From: Actinomycetes bacterium
GTDB lineage: Bacteria > Actinomycetota > Acidimicrobiia > Acidimicrobiales > Palsa-688
Reading direction: 5' to 3'
Length of the DNA: 64,000 bases
Assembly (NCBI GenBank): GCA_021838445.1
Contig: JAKCDU010000001.1
Location: 178,907 to 242,906 of the forward strand
Part shown: in pieces, positions 39,317 to 48,441 of the stretch
Position numbering within the stretch: the first letter of the stretch is position 1
How the letters are laid out: each line of letters opens with the position of its first letter
Position numbers and translations under genes: made by a program
Notes under the pieces: model-generated
Told to the model about the DNA's origin: nothing
The model's input: only the letters and a program-made list of their open reading frames with translations
The model's database searches: none

Positions 39317-39969
39317 TGGGGGACCCGCTCGGCGATCAGGGCCATGACCGCGTCGACCACCGCTTCGGCGTCGAGGCCGGTGGTGTCGAGCTCCACCGCG
39401 TCGGCGGCCACCGTGAGAGGCGAGGCGGCCCGAGTGGAGTCGATCTGGTCCCGCCGGGCCATGTCGGCGGCGACCCGGTCGTAGTCCCGGTCGAGCATCT
39501 CCTTGGTCCGGCGACTGGCCCGCTCATCCTCGCTGGCCGTCAGGTACACCTTGAGAGGAGCCTGGGGGAACACGACGGTGCCGATGTCGCGCCCTTCGAC
39601 CACCCCTCCTCCCCTTCGGGCCGCCCACTCCCGCTGTCGAAGCACCATCTCCTTGCGCACGGCCGGGTTGGCGGCCACCGAGCTGACGGCGCGGGTCACT
39701 TCGGGGCTGCGGATCTCGACGGTGGCGTCGGTCCCGTTGACCATCACCTTCTCGCCCACCTCTAGCTCCAGCTGGCGCGACAGCTCGGCCACCGTCTGCT
39801 CATCGTCGGGTTCGATGCCGCGTCGCATGGCCTCGAAGGCCACCGCCCGGTACATGGCGCCGGTGTCGAGGTAGGCCAAGCCGAGCCGGGCGGCCACGGC
39901 CCGGGCCACGGTGGATTTGCCCGAGCCGGCCGGCCCGTCGATGGCGATCACCTTCAGCGTGTGGGGCAC
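39313..39969 (-). CDS. cmk: Cytidylate kinase
   Basis: Phosphorylates CMP and dCMP. P-loop GPAGSGKST close to the N-terminus; GLAYLDTGAMYRA and VEGRDIGTVVFPQA bind CMP; RRTKEMLDRD is the lid. I chose GTG 39969, two bases after the aroA stop, giving 218 residues; GTG 39987 (overlapping aroA) or GTG 39953 are alternatives. aroA-cmk coupling is common in bacteria. Confidence 0.95.
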   Translation of the reverse strand: MPHTLKVIAIDGPAGSGKSTVARAVAARLGLAYLDTGAMYRAVAFEAMRRGIEPDDEQTVAELSRQLELEVGEKVMVNGTDATVEIRSPEVTRAVSSVAANPAVRKEMVLRQREWAARRGGGVVEGRDIGTVVFPQAPLKVYLTASEDERASRRTKEMLDRDYDRVAADMARRDQIDSTRAASPLTVAADAVELDTTGLDAEAVVDAVMALIAERVPQ

Positions 39970-39971
39970 CT

Positions 39972-41252
39972 TCAGGGTGTCTGGCACCGGTGCATGTCCT
40001 CCTCGAACCTCGGGTAGCTCGTGGCCACCGACTCCCATCCGTCGATGCGCACCGGGGCGGTGCCGGTCAGGCCGGCCACGGCCAGGGACATGGCCACCCG
40101 GTGGTCGCCCATCGAGTCCACCTGCCCTCCGGTGAGAGGCCGGTCCGAGCCGCGCACCTCGAGACCGTCGGGTCGGCCCGCGACGTGGGCTCCCACGGCG
40201 GTGAGGGCGGTGACCATCGATTCGATGCGGTCGCTCTCCTTGACCCTGAGCTCGGCGGCGTCACGGAAGATGGTCGTGCCGGCGGCGGCCGATGCGGCTA
40301 CCGCCAGTGCCGGGATCTCGTCGATGAGGCCCGGGATCTCAGCGCCTCCGACCTCGGTGGCGGTCAGGCTGCTGGTCCGGGCCCGGATGTCGGCCACCGT
40401 CGTCGTCGGGTCCAGGTCGACCAGCTCCACGTCGGCGCCCATGCGGCGCAGGACGTCGAGGAACCCGGCCCGGTGGGGGCCGACGTACACCCGCTCGATG
40501 ATCAGGTCGCTGTCGGGTACCAGGCAGGCGGCCACCACCCAGAAGGCCGCCTGGGAGGGGTCTCCGGGCACGGCCCAGTCCACCGGCTGCACCTGTCCGG
40601 GGTGGACGGTGATGGCGCCGGCCCCGTCGCTTTCGACGCGGATGCCGCACGTCGCCAGCATCTGCTCGGTGTGGGCCCGGGTGGGCAGCTTCTCGCGGAC
40701 CGTGGTCGGGCCGTCGGCGCCCACACCGGCGAGCAGGACAGCGCCTTTCACCTGGGCGCTCGGCACCGGCAGCTCGTAGTCGAGGCCCCGGAGCCGACCG
40801 CCCCGCACCACCAGCGGGGGCAGCGTGGCCCCGGCCCGACCGTCGATGCGGGCCCCCATCATCTGCAACGGGGCCACCACCCGTCCCATCGGCCGCCGAG
40901 CGATGGAGCGGTCCCCGGTGAGGACGGATAGACCGTCGAGGGTCGCGGCCCAGCCGGTCATGAGGCGGATGCCGGTACCCGAGTTGCCGACGTCTATCAC
41001 CGTGTCGGGCTCGTGGCGGTCGCCACCTTCGACGATCAAGTCCGAGGCGTCTTCGGTCACCTGCGCCCCGAACGACTCCACGGCGCGGCGGGTGGCGACC
41101 ACGTCGGCCCCGTCGGACAGTCCGCTGATCCGGCTCGGACCGGCGGCCAGGGCCGACAGGAGAAGGGCCCGGTGGGAGATGGACTTGTCTCCCGGGACCC
41201 GGAGGCGGCCCCGCAGCCCACCCTCGGCCGGTAGCACCGTGAACGAGCTCAT
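39972..41252 (-). CDS. aroA: 3-phosphoshikimate 1-carboxyvinyltransferase (EPSP synthase)
   Basis: Sixth step of the shikimate pathway. 426 residues in two mirror domains. Motifs: LRVPGDKSISHRALLLSALA (substrate-binding Lys), NSGTGIRLM, the catalytic Asp in DEIPALAVAA and the C-terminal RVKESDR. The start overlaps the tyrA stop by four bases, placing shikimate and tyrosine genes in one unit. Confidence 0.97.
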   Translation of the reverse strand: MSSFTVLPAEGGLRGRLRVPGDKSISHRALLLSALAAGPSRISGLSDGADVVATRRAVESFGAQVTEDASDLIVEGGDRHEPDTVIDVGNSGTGIRLMTGWAATLDGLSVLTGDRSIARRPMGRVVAPLQMMGARIDGRAGATLPPLVVRGGRLRGLDYELPVPSAQVKGAVLLAGVGADGPTTVREKLPTRAHTEQMLATCGIRVESDGAGAITVHPGQVQPVDWAVPGDPSQAAFWVVAACLVPDSDLIIERVYVGPHRAGFLDVLRRMGADVELVDLDPTTTVADIRARTSSLTATEVGGAEIPGLIDEIPALAVAASAAAGTTIFRDAAELRVKESDRIESMVTALTAVGAHVAGRPDGLEVRGSDRPLTGGQVDSMGDHRVAMSLAVAGLTGTAPVRIDGWESVATSYPRFEEDMHRCQTP

Positions 41253-42343
41253 GGGCCGAGGTGACGCAAAGCGGAGCGGTAGTCGCGCTCGTGGAGGGCC
41301 CGGCGTACCGCTCCGGCGGCCGCCCGGTCGACGATCATCACCAGAACGCCCCTTTCGCCCTCCGCGCTGTGCGCGATCTCGAGGTCGTAGATGTTGACGC
41401 CCATCTCCCCGAGCAGGGTAGTCACCTCGGCCAGCACCCCGGGCCGGTCCGGTACCGGTACCCGCAGCTCGACCGCCTCCTCGGGGGACGCCACGCCCGC
41501 CGGGAGGTTCACCCGGGCGTGGCGGGCCCGCTCGAGCAGGACCAGTAGGGCGTCCCGGTCGCGCCCGGCGACCAGTTCCCGCACCCGGGCCAGGGCGTCG
41601 AGGAGCCGGTCGAGCACCTCCAGGATGCCGTCACGGTTCTCGGCGCACACGTCGGGCCATATGGACGCCTCACCGGCGGCGATGCGGGTCATGTCCCGGA
41701 AACCGCCGGCCGCCAGGCGTAGGAGGGTGGCGTGCTCGAGGGCGGTGTCGGCGGCCAGGTTCATCAGGGTCGCGGCGGTCAGGTGGGGCACGTGGGAGAC
41801 CATGGCCACCAGGTCGTCGTGGCGCCGGGCCGGCAGCTCCACCACGTTGGCCCCGATCCCGGTCACTGCCGATCGGACCGTGGTGAAAGCCACCGGGTCG
41901 GTGTGCGGCTCGGGGGTCAATACCCAGGTGGCCCCCTCGAACATCTCGGCGTCGGACCCCTCGACTCCCTCCTGCTCGGAGCCGGCCATCGGGTGCCCCC
42001 CGACGAAGCGGGGGTCGGTGACGGCTCGCACCACCGGGCTCTTGACCCCGGCCACGTCGGTGACGACGGCGCCGGGGTGGCGGTGCAGGGCCTCGGTCGC
42101 GGCGTCGGGGACCGCCCCTGCGGGGACGGCCACGAACACCACATCGGCGTCGGGGTCGAGCCCGCTCCGGTCGGCCGCTCCGAGCTCGACGGCGCGCGCC
42201 GACCGGGCGGGGTCGAGGTCGTGACCGGTTACCCACCACCCCTGGCGTCTCAGGGCGGCCCCGATGGAGCCGCCGATCAGCCCCGTGCCGATGATCTGGG
42301 CCCGGCGGGTTCGCTCGGTTTCAGTCGCTGCGCTTGAGGGCAC
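41249..42343 (-). CDS. tyrA: Prephenate dehydrogenase with C-terminal ACT domain
   Basis: Oxidative decarboxylation of prephenate for tyrosine synthesis. 364 residues: NAD(P)-binding Rossmann start IIGTGLIGGSIGAALRRQGW, GGHPMAGSEQEGVEGSD with the conserved His, VSHVPHLTAATLMNLA, then an ACT domain (about 290-364, VPDRPGVLAEVTTLLGEMGV) that probably senses tyrosine. It begins inside the end of rluB, with 23 bases of overlap. Confidence 0.94.
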   Translation of the reverse strand: MPSSAATETERTRRAQIIGTGLIGGSIGAALRRQGWWVTGHDLDPARSARAVELGAADRSGLDPDADVVFVAVPAGAVPDAATEALHRHPGAVVTDVAGVKSPVVRAVTDPRFVGGHPMAGSEQEGVEGSDAEMFEGATWVLTPEPHTDPVAFTTVRSAVTGIGANVVELPARRHDDLVAMVSHVPHLTAATLMNLAADTALEHATLLRLAAGGFRDMTRIAAGEASIWPDVCAENRDGILEVLDRLLDALARVRELVAGRDRDALLVLLERARHARVNLPAGVASPEEAVELRVPVPDRPGVLAEVTTLLGEMGVNIYDLEIAHSAEGERGVLVMIVDRAAAGAVRRALHERDYRSALRHLGP

Positions 42344-43226
42344 GGCGGGCGAGCCTACGTGACGGCCCGGTGGTGGCCCGCTCCAGCTCGCGCACCTCTT
42401 CCTGGTCGAGGGGCCGCCACTCCCCCGGTCTCAGCCCGCCGGTGCGCAGCGGGCCGATGCGGGTGCGCACCAGCCGCCGCACCGGGTGGCCGATGGCCTC
42501 GGTCATGCGCCGCACCTGGCGGTTGCGGCCCTCGTGGATGGTGATGCGCAGGGCGTCGGGGGCGACCTGTGACACCCGGGCCGGGGCCGTCGGTCCGTCG
42601 TCGAGGTCCACCCCTTGGCGCAGGCGGCGCAGAGCCCCCGGTGAGGGCGAGCCCTCCACGTGGGCCAGGTACTCCTTCTCCACCCCGAAGCTGGGGTGGG
42701 TCATCCGGTGGGCCAGTTCCCCGTCGTTGGTGAGCAGCAGCAGGCCCTCGGTGGAGGCGTCCAACCGCCCGACCGGGAACACCCGGGGGGTGGACGGCAC
42801 GAGGTCCACCACCGTCGGGCGACCCTGGGGATCGGACGCCGTGGACACCACCCCCGCCGGCTTGTTGAGCAGGTAGTAGACCAGGTCGGGGTCGGTACCC
42901 ACAGGCGTCCCGTCCACCGTGATGCGGTCCCGTCGAGCGTCTACTCGCCGCCCGAGCACGGCCACCTCGCCGTTGACCTGGACCCGCCCCTCGGCGATGA
43001 GATCCTCGGCCGCCCGGCGGCTGGCCACGCCGGCCGCGGCCAGGACCTTCTGCAGGCGCTCCCCGGGGGGACCCCCGGGTCGGTCAGATGTTTCGGACAG
43101 GGTCGCCGCCGTCCTCTCCGCCGCCGGAGTCGCCCGGGTCGTCGTGGTTGGCGAAGCCGGCCGGGTCGCTGTAGTCGTTTCGGTCGTCGGCGAGATCGGA
43201 GTCGGGACCGGGTTCAGCCGTCTCAT
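42321..43226 (-). CDS. rluB: 23S rRNA pseudouridine synthase RluB type
   Basis: Makes a pseudouridine in 23S rRNA. An S4 RNA-binding domain (GERLQKVLAAAGVASRRAAE) is followed by the synthase domain with catalytic Asp in PVGRLDASTEGLLLL and the family tail GRNRQVRRMTEAIGHPV. The nearest ATG is at 43226, 48 codons before the S4 domain, giving a Thr/Pro-rich N-terminus and 143 bases of overlap with scpB. No ATG/GTG/TTG lies closer; CTG 43100 would give MSETSDRPGGPPGERLQKV with 17 bases of overlap. Confidence 0.92.
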   Translation of the reverse strand: MRRLNPVPTPISPTTETTTATRPASPTTTTRATPAAERTAATLSETSDRPGGPPGERLQKVLAAAGVASRRAAEDLIAEGRVQVNGEVAVLGRRVDARRDRITVDGTPVGTDPDLVYYLLNKPAGVVSTASDPQGRPTVVDLVPSTPRVFPVGRLDASTEGLLLLTNDGELAHRMTHPSFGVEKEYLAHVEGSPSPGALRRLRQGVDLDDGPTAPARVSQVAPDALRITIHEGRNRQVRRMTEAIGHPVRRLVRTRIGPLRTGGLRPGEWRPLDQEEVRELERATTGPSRRLARRALKRSD

Positions 43227-43806
43227 CTGCGGTCGGGGGGGCCGGGCGATCGGCTCGTAGGCTGTGCTCCAAGGCGTCCATGATCTCCGGGCCGGGGACG
43301 AACTGGGCCAGCGGGGGCAGCTGCTCGATGCGGTCCAGGCCGAGCTTCTCGAGCAGGAGCAGAGTGGTCCCGTACAGGGTCGCCTGACCCGGGCCGGGGT
43401 CCCGGCCGACCTCGGCGACGAAGCCCCGGACCTGGAGGGTGCGCAGTACGGCGTCCGCGTTGACCCCCCGAATGGCCGCGACCTGGGCCCGCGACACCGG
43501 CTGCTTGTAGGCCACGATGGCCAGGGTCTCCAACGCCGCCGCAGACAGGCGCGCCGACTGCCCGTCGAGTACGAACTTCTCCACGTAGGGGGCCTGGTCG
43601 GGATGGCTCTGGAAGCGGTAGCCACCAGCTACCCGCACCAGCTGGAAGCCTCGGTCCTCGGCCTCGTAGGAGGCCGCCAACCCCAGGCAGAGCTCCTCTA
43701 CCCGGGCCGGGGTCATTTCGAGCAGCTGGGCCAGCAGGTGTGGCTCCACCGGTCGGTCGGACACCATCACGATGGCCTCGATGGCCCGCTCCTCCTCGGT
43801 CGCCAT
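43084..43806 (-). CDS. scpB: Segregation and condensation protein B
   Basis: Partner of ScpA in the SMC condensin complex. 240 residues with two winged-helix domains: ALLAQLLEMTP-like first helix region, RLSAAALETLAIVAYKQPVSRAQVAAIRGV (the family signature) and YGTTLLLLEKLGLDRIEQLPPL. The last 55 residues are an acidic disordered tail overlapping rluB. The start shares one base with the scpA stop. Confidence 0.95.
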   Translation of the reverse strand: MATEEERAIEAIVMVSDRPVEPHLLAQLLEMTPARVEELCLGLAASYEAEDRGFQLVRVAGGYRFQSHPDQAPYVEKFVLDGQSARLSAAALETLAIVAYKQPVSRAQVAAIRGVNADAVLRTLQVRGFVAEVGRDPGPGQATLYGTTLLLLEKLGLDRIEQLPPLAQFVPGPEIMDALEHSLRADRPAPPTADETAEPGPDSDLADDRNDYSDPAGFANHDDPGDSGGGEDGGDPVRNI

Positions 43807-44603
43807 CAGCCCTCGTACTCCTCGACGGCCACCCTGCGGTCGTCCTCGTCGATCCGGTCGTCGGAGTGGTCCAGCCCCAGCCAGACCACCTCCAACTGGC
43901 CGAAGTTGCCGGCCTGCTCGAGGTCGACGGCTCCCTGCTTGAACAGCTCGAGAAGGGCGAGGAAGCGCACGATGACCTCCAGGCGCTCGACCAGCCCGGT
44001 GGTCAGCGTGGCGAAAGTCACCCGACCCGAGCGCGGCAGGACGTCTACCAGCTCGTTGACCGCGTCGCCTACGCTGACCCGGACGGGAGCAACGTGGTCG
44101 AGCAGGATCCGAGCCTCGGGTTTGGGGGTCAGGACCGAGCTCATGGCCTCGGCCAGCATGGCCGGGGTGACCCCGGCCAGGACGTCGGGAACCAGGCGGG
44201 TGAACGGCTCGTCGAGCCCCGCGGTGCGAGGCCATGACCGCCCAGCCCCCTCCATGTGGCGCCACAGCGTCGACGCCGCGTCCTTGAAGGTCTTGCACTC
44301 GAGCAGCCGGGCCAGGAGAAGGTCCCGCTCCTCCCAGAGGGCCAGTTCCTCGTCGAGCTCCACCTCGTCGGGGCCCGGCAGCAGGCGGCGGGCCTTCAGC
44401 TCGAGGAGCACCGCGGCGATCAGCAGGAACTCGGTGGCTACTTCCAGGTCGAGGGAGGCCCGCATCTCGGCGAGGGTGGCCACGTATTCGTCGACGATGT
44501 CGGAGAGGGACACCTCCCACAGGTCGACCTGCTGGCGGGTGATCAGGTGCAGCAGGAGATCGAAAGGGCCCTCGAATACGGGGGTACTCACCGTGTAGGG
44601 CAC
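43806..44603 (-). CDS. scpA: Segregation and condensation protein A (kleisin)
   Basis: Kleisin subunit linking SMC heads. 265 residues: N-terminal FEGPFDLLLHLITRQQVDLWEVSLSDIVDEY binds SMC neck, a middle linker, and a C-terminal winged helix (TTGLVERLEVIVRFLALLELFKQGAVDLEQ). It heads the scpA-scpB-rluB-tyrA-aroA-cmk-plsC run. GTG 44603 with a leaderless -10 is the chosen start. Confidence 0.95.
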   Translation of the reverse strand: MPYTVSTPVFEGPFDLLLHLITRQQVDLWEVSLSDIVDEYVATLAEMRASLDLEVATEFLLIAAVLLELKARRLLPGPDEVELDEELALWEERDLLLARLLECKTFKDAASTLWRHMEGAGRSWPRTAGLDEPFTRLVPDVLAGVTPAMLAEAMSSVLTPKPEARILLDHVAPVRVSVGDAVNELVDVLPRSGRVTFATLTTGLVERLEVIVRFLALLELFKQGAVDLEQAGNFGQLEVVWLGLDHSDDRIDEDDRRVAVEEYEG

Positions 44604-44609
44604 CCCCCG

Positions 44610-44615
44610 ACTCTA
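44610..44615 (-). promoter_or_regulatory. -10 hexamer for leaderless scpA operon transcript
   Basis: On the minus strand TAGAGT ends 6 bases before the GTG at 44603. Confidence 0.6.
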
Positions 44616-44644
44616 AACGCCCGGGACCCCCGAACCGGGACACC

Positions 44645-44650
44645 TACGAT
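44645..44650 (+). promoter_or_regulatory. -10 hexamer for leaderless trpS transcript
   Basis: TACGAT ends 6 bases before GTG 44657, only about 30 bases from the divergent scpA -10. Confidence 0.6.
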
Positions 44651-44656
44651 GACCGG

Positions 44657-45673
44657 GTGCCTCAGAACCGAGTCCTGTCGGGTATCCAGCCCACCGGTGA
44701 ACCTCACCTCGGCAACCTGCTGGGGGCGGTGCGCTGGTGGGTCGCCGACCAGCGCGAGGGGGACTGTTTCTACTGCGTTGTCGACCTGCACGGCCTGACC
44801 GTCGCCGGCGACCCCGACCAGCGCCGGGCCGCGTCGATGACCATGGCCACGCTCCTGCTGGCCGCCGGGCTCGACCCCGACAGCTGCACGCTGTTCCTCC
44901 AGAGCCACGTCCCTGAGCACACCCAGCTGGCCTGGCTGCTCGAGTGCACGGCCAGCTTCGGGGAGCTGCGCCGGATGACCCAGTTCAAGGATAAGTCGGC
45001 CAAGGAGGGTGAGGAGGCGGCCCGGGTCGGGCTGTTCACCTACCCGTGCCTGATGGCTGCCGACATCCTGCTCTACGACGCCGACCGGGTACCGGTGGGT
45101 GACGACCAGCGGCAGCACCTCGAGCTGACCCGCAACCTGGCCCAGCGCTTCAACGCCCGCTACGGCTCCGACGTGTTCGTGGTGCCCGAAGCTCAGATCC
45201 CGCCGCCCGGTCGCGGAGCGCGGATCATGAACCTCCAGGAGCCGGAGCGCAAGATGTCCAAGAGCGCCGGGTCGCCTCAAGGGGTGATCGGCCTGATGGA
45301 GGACCCTCGCGACATCGAGCGCAAGGTGCGCCGGGCGGTGACCGACGCCGACGACGGTCCCGACGCCGTCCGCTACGACACCGCCGCCAAGCCCGGGGTG
45401 TCCAGCCTCCTCGAGCTGCTCGCCACCCTGGAGGGCACCCGACCGGAGGAGGTCGCCGCCCGCTACAGCCGCTACGGCCCGCTCAAAGCCGATCTGGCGG
45501 CGGCCGTGGTGGCCGCCGTCGAGCCCATCCAGGCCCGCTACCGCGAGCTCGACAAGGACCCCGGTTACGTGGCCTCGGTGCTGGCCTCAGGTGCCCAGCG
45601 GGCCGGGCACGTGGCGGCCGCCACCCTCGAGCGGGCCTACGACGCGGTCGGCCTGTTGAGATCCGGCCCCTGA
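44657..45673 (+). CDS. trpS: Tryptophanyl-tRNA synthetase
   Basis: Class I synthetase, 338 residues. The HIGH-type signature is PTGEPHLGN and the KMSKS loop is ERKMSKSAGSPQG. Also seen are CTASFGELRRMTQFKDKS and YPCLMAADILLYDADRVPVGDDQ, the tryptophan and dimer region. GTG start with leaderless -10. Two hairpins follow the stop. Confidence 0.97.
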   Translation: MPQNRVLSGIQPTGEPHLGNLLGAVRWWVADQREGDCFYCVVDLHGLTVAGDPDQRRAASMTMATLLLAAGLDPDSCTLFLQSHVPEHTQLAWLLECTASFGELRRMTQFKDKSAKEGEEAARVGLFTYPCLMAADILLYDADRVPVGDDQRQHLELTRNLAQRFNARYGSDVFVVPEAQIPPPGRGARIMNLQEPERKMSKSAGSPQGVIGLMEDPRDIERKVRRAVTDADDGPDAVRYDTAAKPGVSSLLELLATLEGTRPEEVAARYSRYGPLKADLAAAVVAAVEPIQARYRELDKDPGYVASVLASGAQRAGHVAAATLERAYDAVGLLRSGP

Positions 45674-45688
45674 GCCGCCCGCGGTGGT

Positions 45689-45752
45689 CGCCCGGATGGT
45701 CTCGGGCGGCCGTTGGGCCTGGGCCAGTGTGGTTTGGCCGCTCATTGAGCGG
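45689..45752 (+). terminator. Two hairpins after trpS
   Basis: CGCCCG/CGGGCG around 8 bases (45689-45708) and CCGCTC/GAGCGG around ATT (45738-45752). The second is compact and near-ideal but without a T-run. Confidence 0.5.
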
Positions 45753-45778
45753 TGCGGCTGAGGTTCGGCGGCCCAGTA

Positions 45779-45855
45779 AGCCTTGGCCGCGGAGGGTTGG
45801 CGGCTCAGCGAGCCTTGGCCGCGGAGGGTTGGCGGCTCAGCGAGCCTTGGCCGCG
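45779..45855. repeat. 32-bp tandem repeat carrying copies of the dksA-like gene end
   Basis: The unit AGCCTTGGCCGCGGAGGGTT plus GGCGGCTCAGCG occurs at 45779-45810 and 45811-45842, then a 13-base partial copy. The last complete unit ends inside the 3' end of the minus-strand DksA-like gene, so the codons for AKAR and the stop are duplicated downstream of it. Confidence 0.88.
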
Positions 45856-46178
45856 CATTCGATACACAATCGGGCCTCGGGGCGGGCCTCGAGGCGGGCC
45901 TCGGCGATGCGCTGGCCGCAGTTCTCGCAGACCCCGAAGCGGTCCGAGCCGAACTTCTCCAGGGCGTGCTCGACGTCGCCGAGCGACGCCACCAGGTTCT
46001 GCACCAAGGCCTCGGTCTCGCCTCGCTCGGCGGTGACCTGGCTGGAATCGGCGAAGTTGGGGTCGTAGTCGAGCTGCGCGCCGTAGCCCAACTCCGACAG
46101 CTGTGACCGGAGAGACTCCCGCTCTTCCTCGAGGGTGGTCCGCAGACCCTCCATGGCCGACTCGGTGAGCATTCCCAC
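45837..46178 (-). CDS. DksA/TraR-type zinc-finger protein
   Basis: A 113-residue protein with a coiled-coil N-terminus (TTLEEERESLRSQLSELGYG) and a C4 zinc finger (CENCGQRI ... CIECAAKAR). DksA relatives bind the RNA polymerase secondary channel; whether this one does is unproven, and the DxxDxA tip of true DksA is not obvious. It is similar in size to actinobacterial RbpA-unrelated TraR proteins. Confidence 0.85.
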   Translation of the reverse strand: MGMLTESAMEGLRTTLEEERESLRSQLSELGYGAQLDYDPNFADSSQVTAERGETEALVQNLVASLGDVEHALEKFGSDRFGVCENCGQRIAEARLEARPEARLCIECAAKAR

Positions 46179-46194
46179 CAGTGTATCGGGGAGG

Positions 46195-46758
46195 TCAGCT
46201 GCGGGTGTCGAACTGTCCCGAAATGCGCTCGCGGGTGAGAGCCAGCCCGATGATGGACTTGGCGTCCACCAGTCGGCCCTCGCCGATGAGGAGCAGCACG
46301 TCGTCGAGGGCGACCTCCTCGACGGTCATCTGCTGCTCCTCCCACCCTTGGCGGTCGGTGGGCACCTCCTCGAGGTCCTGGGCCAGGTAGAGGTGGGTGA
46401 GCTCGTCGGTGAAACCGGGCGAGTTGTAGAAGCGGGCCAGCAGGTCCAGGCGCCCGGCCCGCCGCCCGACCTCCTCGGCCAGCTCCCGCGCCGCGGTGAC
46501 CTCGGTCGGCTCGCCGTCCACGTCGCGCTTGCCGGCCGGCACCTCCAGCAGGTCGGCGCCGATGGCCGCCCGGAACTGGCGGACCATGATCACCTTCCCC
46601 TCGGCGGTGAGTGGGACCACCACCACCGCGCCGGGGTGGCGGACCACGTCACGTTGGAAGCGGTCCCCCGCCGGACCCTCGAACTCGACGCTGCTGACCT
46701 CGATGAGCGACCCCTGGTAGCGGAGCTGCTCCCCGAGCCTACGGAAGGGTGGCGACAT
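46195..46758 (-). CDS. Nudix hydrolase, ADP-ribose pyrophosphatase type
   Basis: A 187-residue protein. The Nudix helix [14 protein letters not shown] and the upstream [13 protein letters not shown] plus [18 protein letters not shown] (the ADP-ribose specificity region) match the ADPRase branch, as in Rv1700, which likewise follows pyrG. It overlaps the end of pyrG by 20 bases. Confidence 0.9.
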   Translation of the reverse strand: MSPPFRRLGEQLRYQGSLIEVSSVEFEGPAGDRFQRDVVRHPGAVVVVPLTAEGKVIMVRQFRAAIGADLLEVPAGKRDVDGEPTEVTAARELAEEVGRRAGRLDLLARFYNSPGFTDELTHLYLAQDLEEVPTDRQGWEEQQMTVEEVALDDVLLLIGEGRLVDAKSIIGLALTRERISGQFDTRS

Positions 46759-48382
46759 CGAGAAGTCGGGGGGCTCGGCCCTCGGCCCGCTCGGCGGCGG
46801 CGGCGACCAGTGCCGCGAAGAGGGGGTGGGCCCGGTCGGGGCGGCTCTTGAACTCCGGGTGGGCCTGGGTGCCCACCCAGAACGGGTGGCCCGGTAGCTC
46901 GATGAACTCGACCAGGCGGTCGTCGGGAGACATCCCCGAGCAGCGCAGACCGGCGGCCTCCAGACGGGACCGGTAACGGGAGTTGACCTCGAAGCGGTGG
47001 CGGTGGCGCTCGTTGACGACGTGGGCGCCGTAGGCCTCCGAGACGACCGAGCCGGGGGCGAGCATGGCCGGATAGGAACCCAGCCGCATGGTCCCCCCTT
47101 TGTCCACGACGTCGCGCTGTTCGTCCATGAGGTCGATCACCAGGTGCGGCGAAGAGGCGTCGAACTCCCGGGAGTTGGCCCCATCGAGGCCGACCACGTT
47201 GCGGGCGAAATCGATGACCATCACCTGGAGGCCCAGGCAAAGGCCCAGGCAGGGGATGGCGTTCTCGCGGGCGTAGGTGGCCGCCGCGACCTTGCCTTCG
47301 ATGCCCCGCTCGCCGAAACCGCCCGGTATGACGATCCCGTCGAGGTCGCGCAGTCGGCCGGCGGCAAGGAGGCCCTCGACCTCCTCGGCCTGGATCCACT
47401 CCAGCTCGATGCGGGCCCCGTGGGCGTAGCCCCCGTGGCGCAGGGCTTCCACCACCGACAGGTAGGCGTCGGGCAGGTTCACGTACTTTCCGATGAGGCC
47501 GATGCGCACCGGCCGGGTGGCCGCCTCGACACGGTTGACCAGCGCCTCCCACGCCGACATGTCGAGGGGATGGTCCTCGGGGTCGAAGCCGAGGAGCCGG
47601 AACACGTACCCGTCGAGGCCCTCCTCGTGGAGGGTCAGTGGGATCTCGTAGAGGTTGGGGGCGTCCATGCAGGAGATCACCGCTTCGACCGGCACGTCGC
47701 ACAACAGCGACACCTTGCGCTTCAGGCCGGCCGAGATGCTGCGGTCGCTGCGGCAGATGATGACGTCGGGCTGGATACCCCGGCTGCGCAACTCGGTGAC
47801 CGAGTGCTGGGTCGGTTTGGTCTTCTGCTCCCCGGAGGGCCCGAGGAAGGGGACGAGGGTCACGTGGATGTAGCAGACGTTGTCCCGGCCGACGTCTTTG
47901 CGGAACTGCCGGATGGCCTCCAGGAACGGGAGGATCTCGATGTCGCCGACGGTCCCCCCGACCTCGGTGATGACCACGTCGACCTCGTCGGTGGCGAGCC
48001 GCTTGATGCGGTCCTTGATCTCGTCGGTTATGTGGGGGATGACCTGTACCGTCCGGCCGAGGAAATCCCCCCGGCGCTCCTTGGCGATGACCGACTGGTA
48101 GATGGAGCCGGTGGTGGCGTTGGAGTCGCGGTGGAGATTCTCATCGATGAACCGCTCGTAGTGCCCGAGGTCGAGATCGGTCTCGCCCCCGTCGTCGGTG
48201 ACGAAGACCTCACCGTGCTCGAAAGGATTCATGGTGCCGGGGTCGACGTTGATGTAGGGGTCCAGCTTCTGCATGGTCACCCGCAGGCCCCGGCTCTTCA
48301 GCAGCCGGCCGAGCGAAGACGCTGTCAGCCCTTTGCCCAGGGAGCTAGAGACGCCGCCCGTGACGAAGATGTGCTTCGCCAA
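46739..48382 (-). CDS. pyrG: CTP synthase
   Basis: Makes CTP from UTP with glutamine nitrogen. 547 residues: synthase domain with [16 protein letters not shown] and [27 protein letters not shown] sequence ([20 protein letters not shown]), then a class I glutamine amidotransferase domain with CLGLCLGLQ (nucleophile Cys) and a C-terminal [11 protein letters not shown] 48382 ([10 protein letters not shown]) has GGAGG five bases before it and fits the family start; the ATG at 48394 would contain that ribosome site inside its codons. Confidence 0.96.
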   Translation of the reverse strand: MAKHIFVTGGVSSSLGKGLTASSLGRLLKSRGLRVTMQKLDPYINVDPGTMNPFEHGEVFVTDDGGETDLDLGHYERFIDENLHRDSNATTGSIYQSVIAKERRGDFLGRTVQVIPHITDEIKDRIKRLATDEVDVVITEVGGTVGDIEILPFLEAIRQFRKDVGRDNVCYIHVTLVPFLGPSGEQKTKPTQHSVTELRSRGIQPDVIICRSDRSISAGLKRKVSLLCDVPVEAVISCMDAPNLYEIPLTLHEEGLDGYVFRLLGFDPEDHPLDMSAWEALVNRVEAATRPVRIGLIGKYVNLPDAYLSVVEALRHGGYAHGARIELEWIQAEEVEGLLAAGRLRDLDGIVIPGGFGERGIEGKVAAATYARENAIPCLGLCLGLQVMVIDFARNVVGLDGANSREFDASSPHLVIDLMDEQRDVVDKGGTMRLGSYPAMLAPGSVVSEAYGAHVVNERHRHRFEVNSRYRSRLEAAGLRCSGMSPDDRLVEFIELPGHPFWVGTQAHPEFKSRPDRAHPLFAALVAAAAERAEGRAPRLLDVATLP

Positions 48383-48441
48383 AACCACCTCCATACCGAG
48401 TCGTTCACGGCTCTCGGTGATCCACCGTCGGCCGAGTCATC

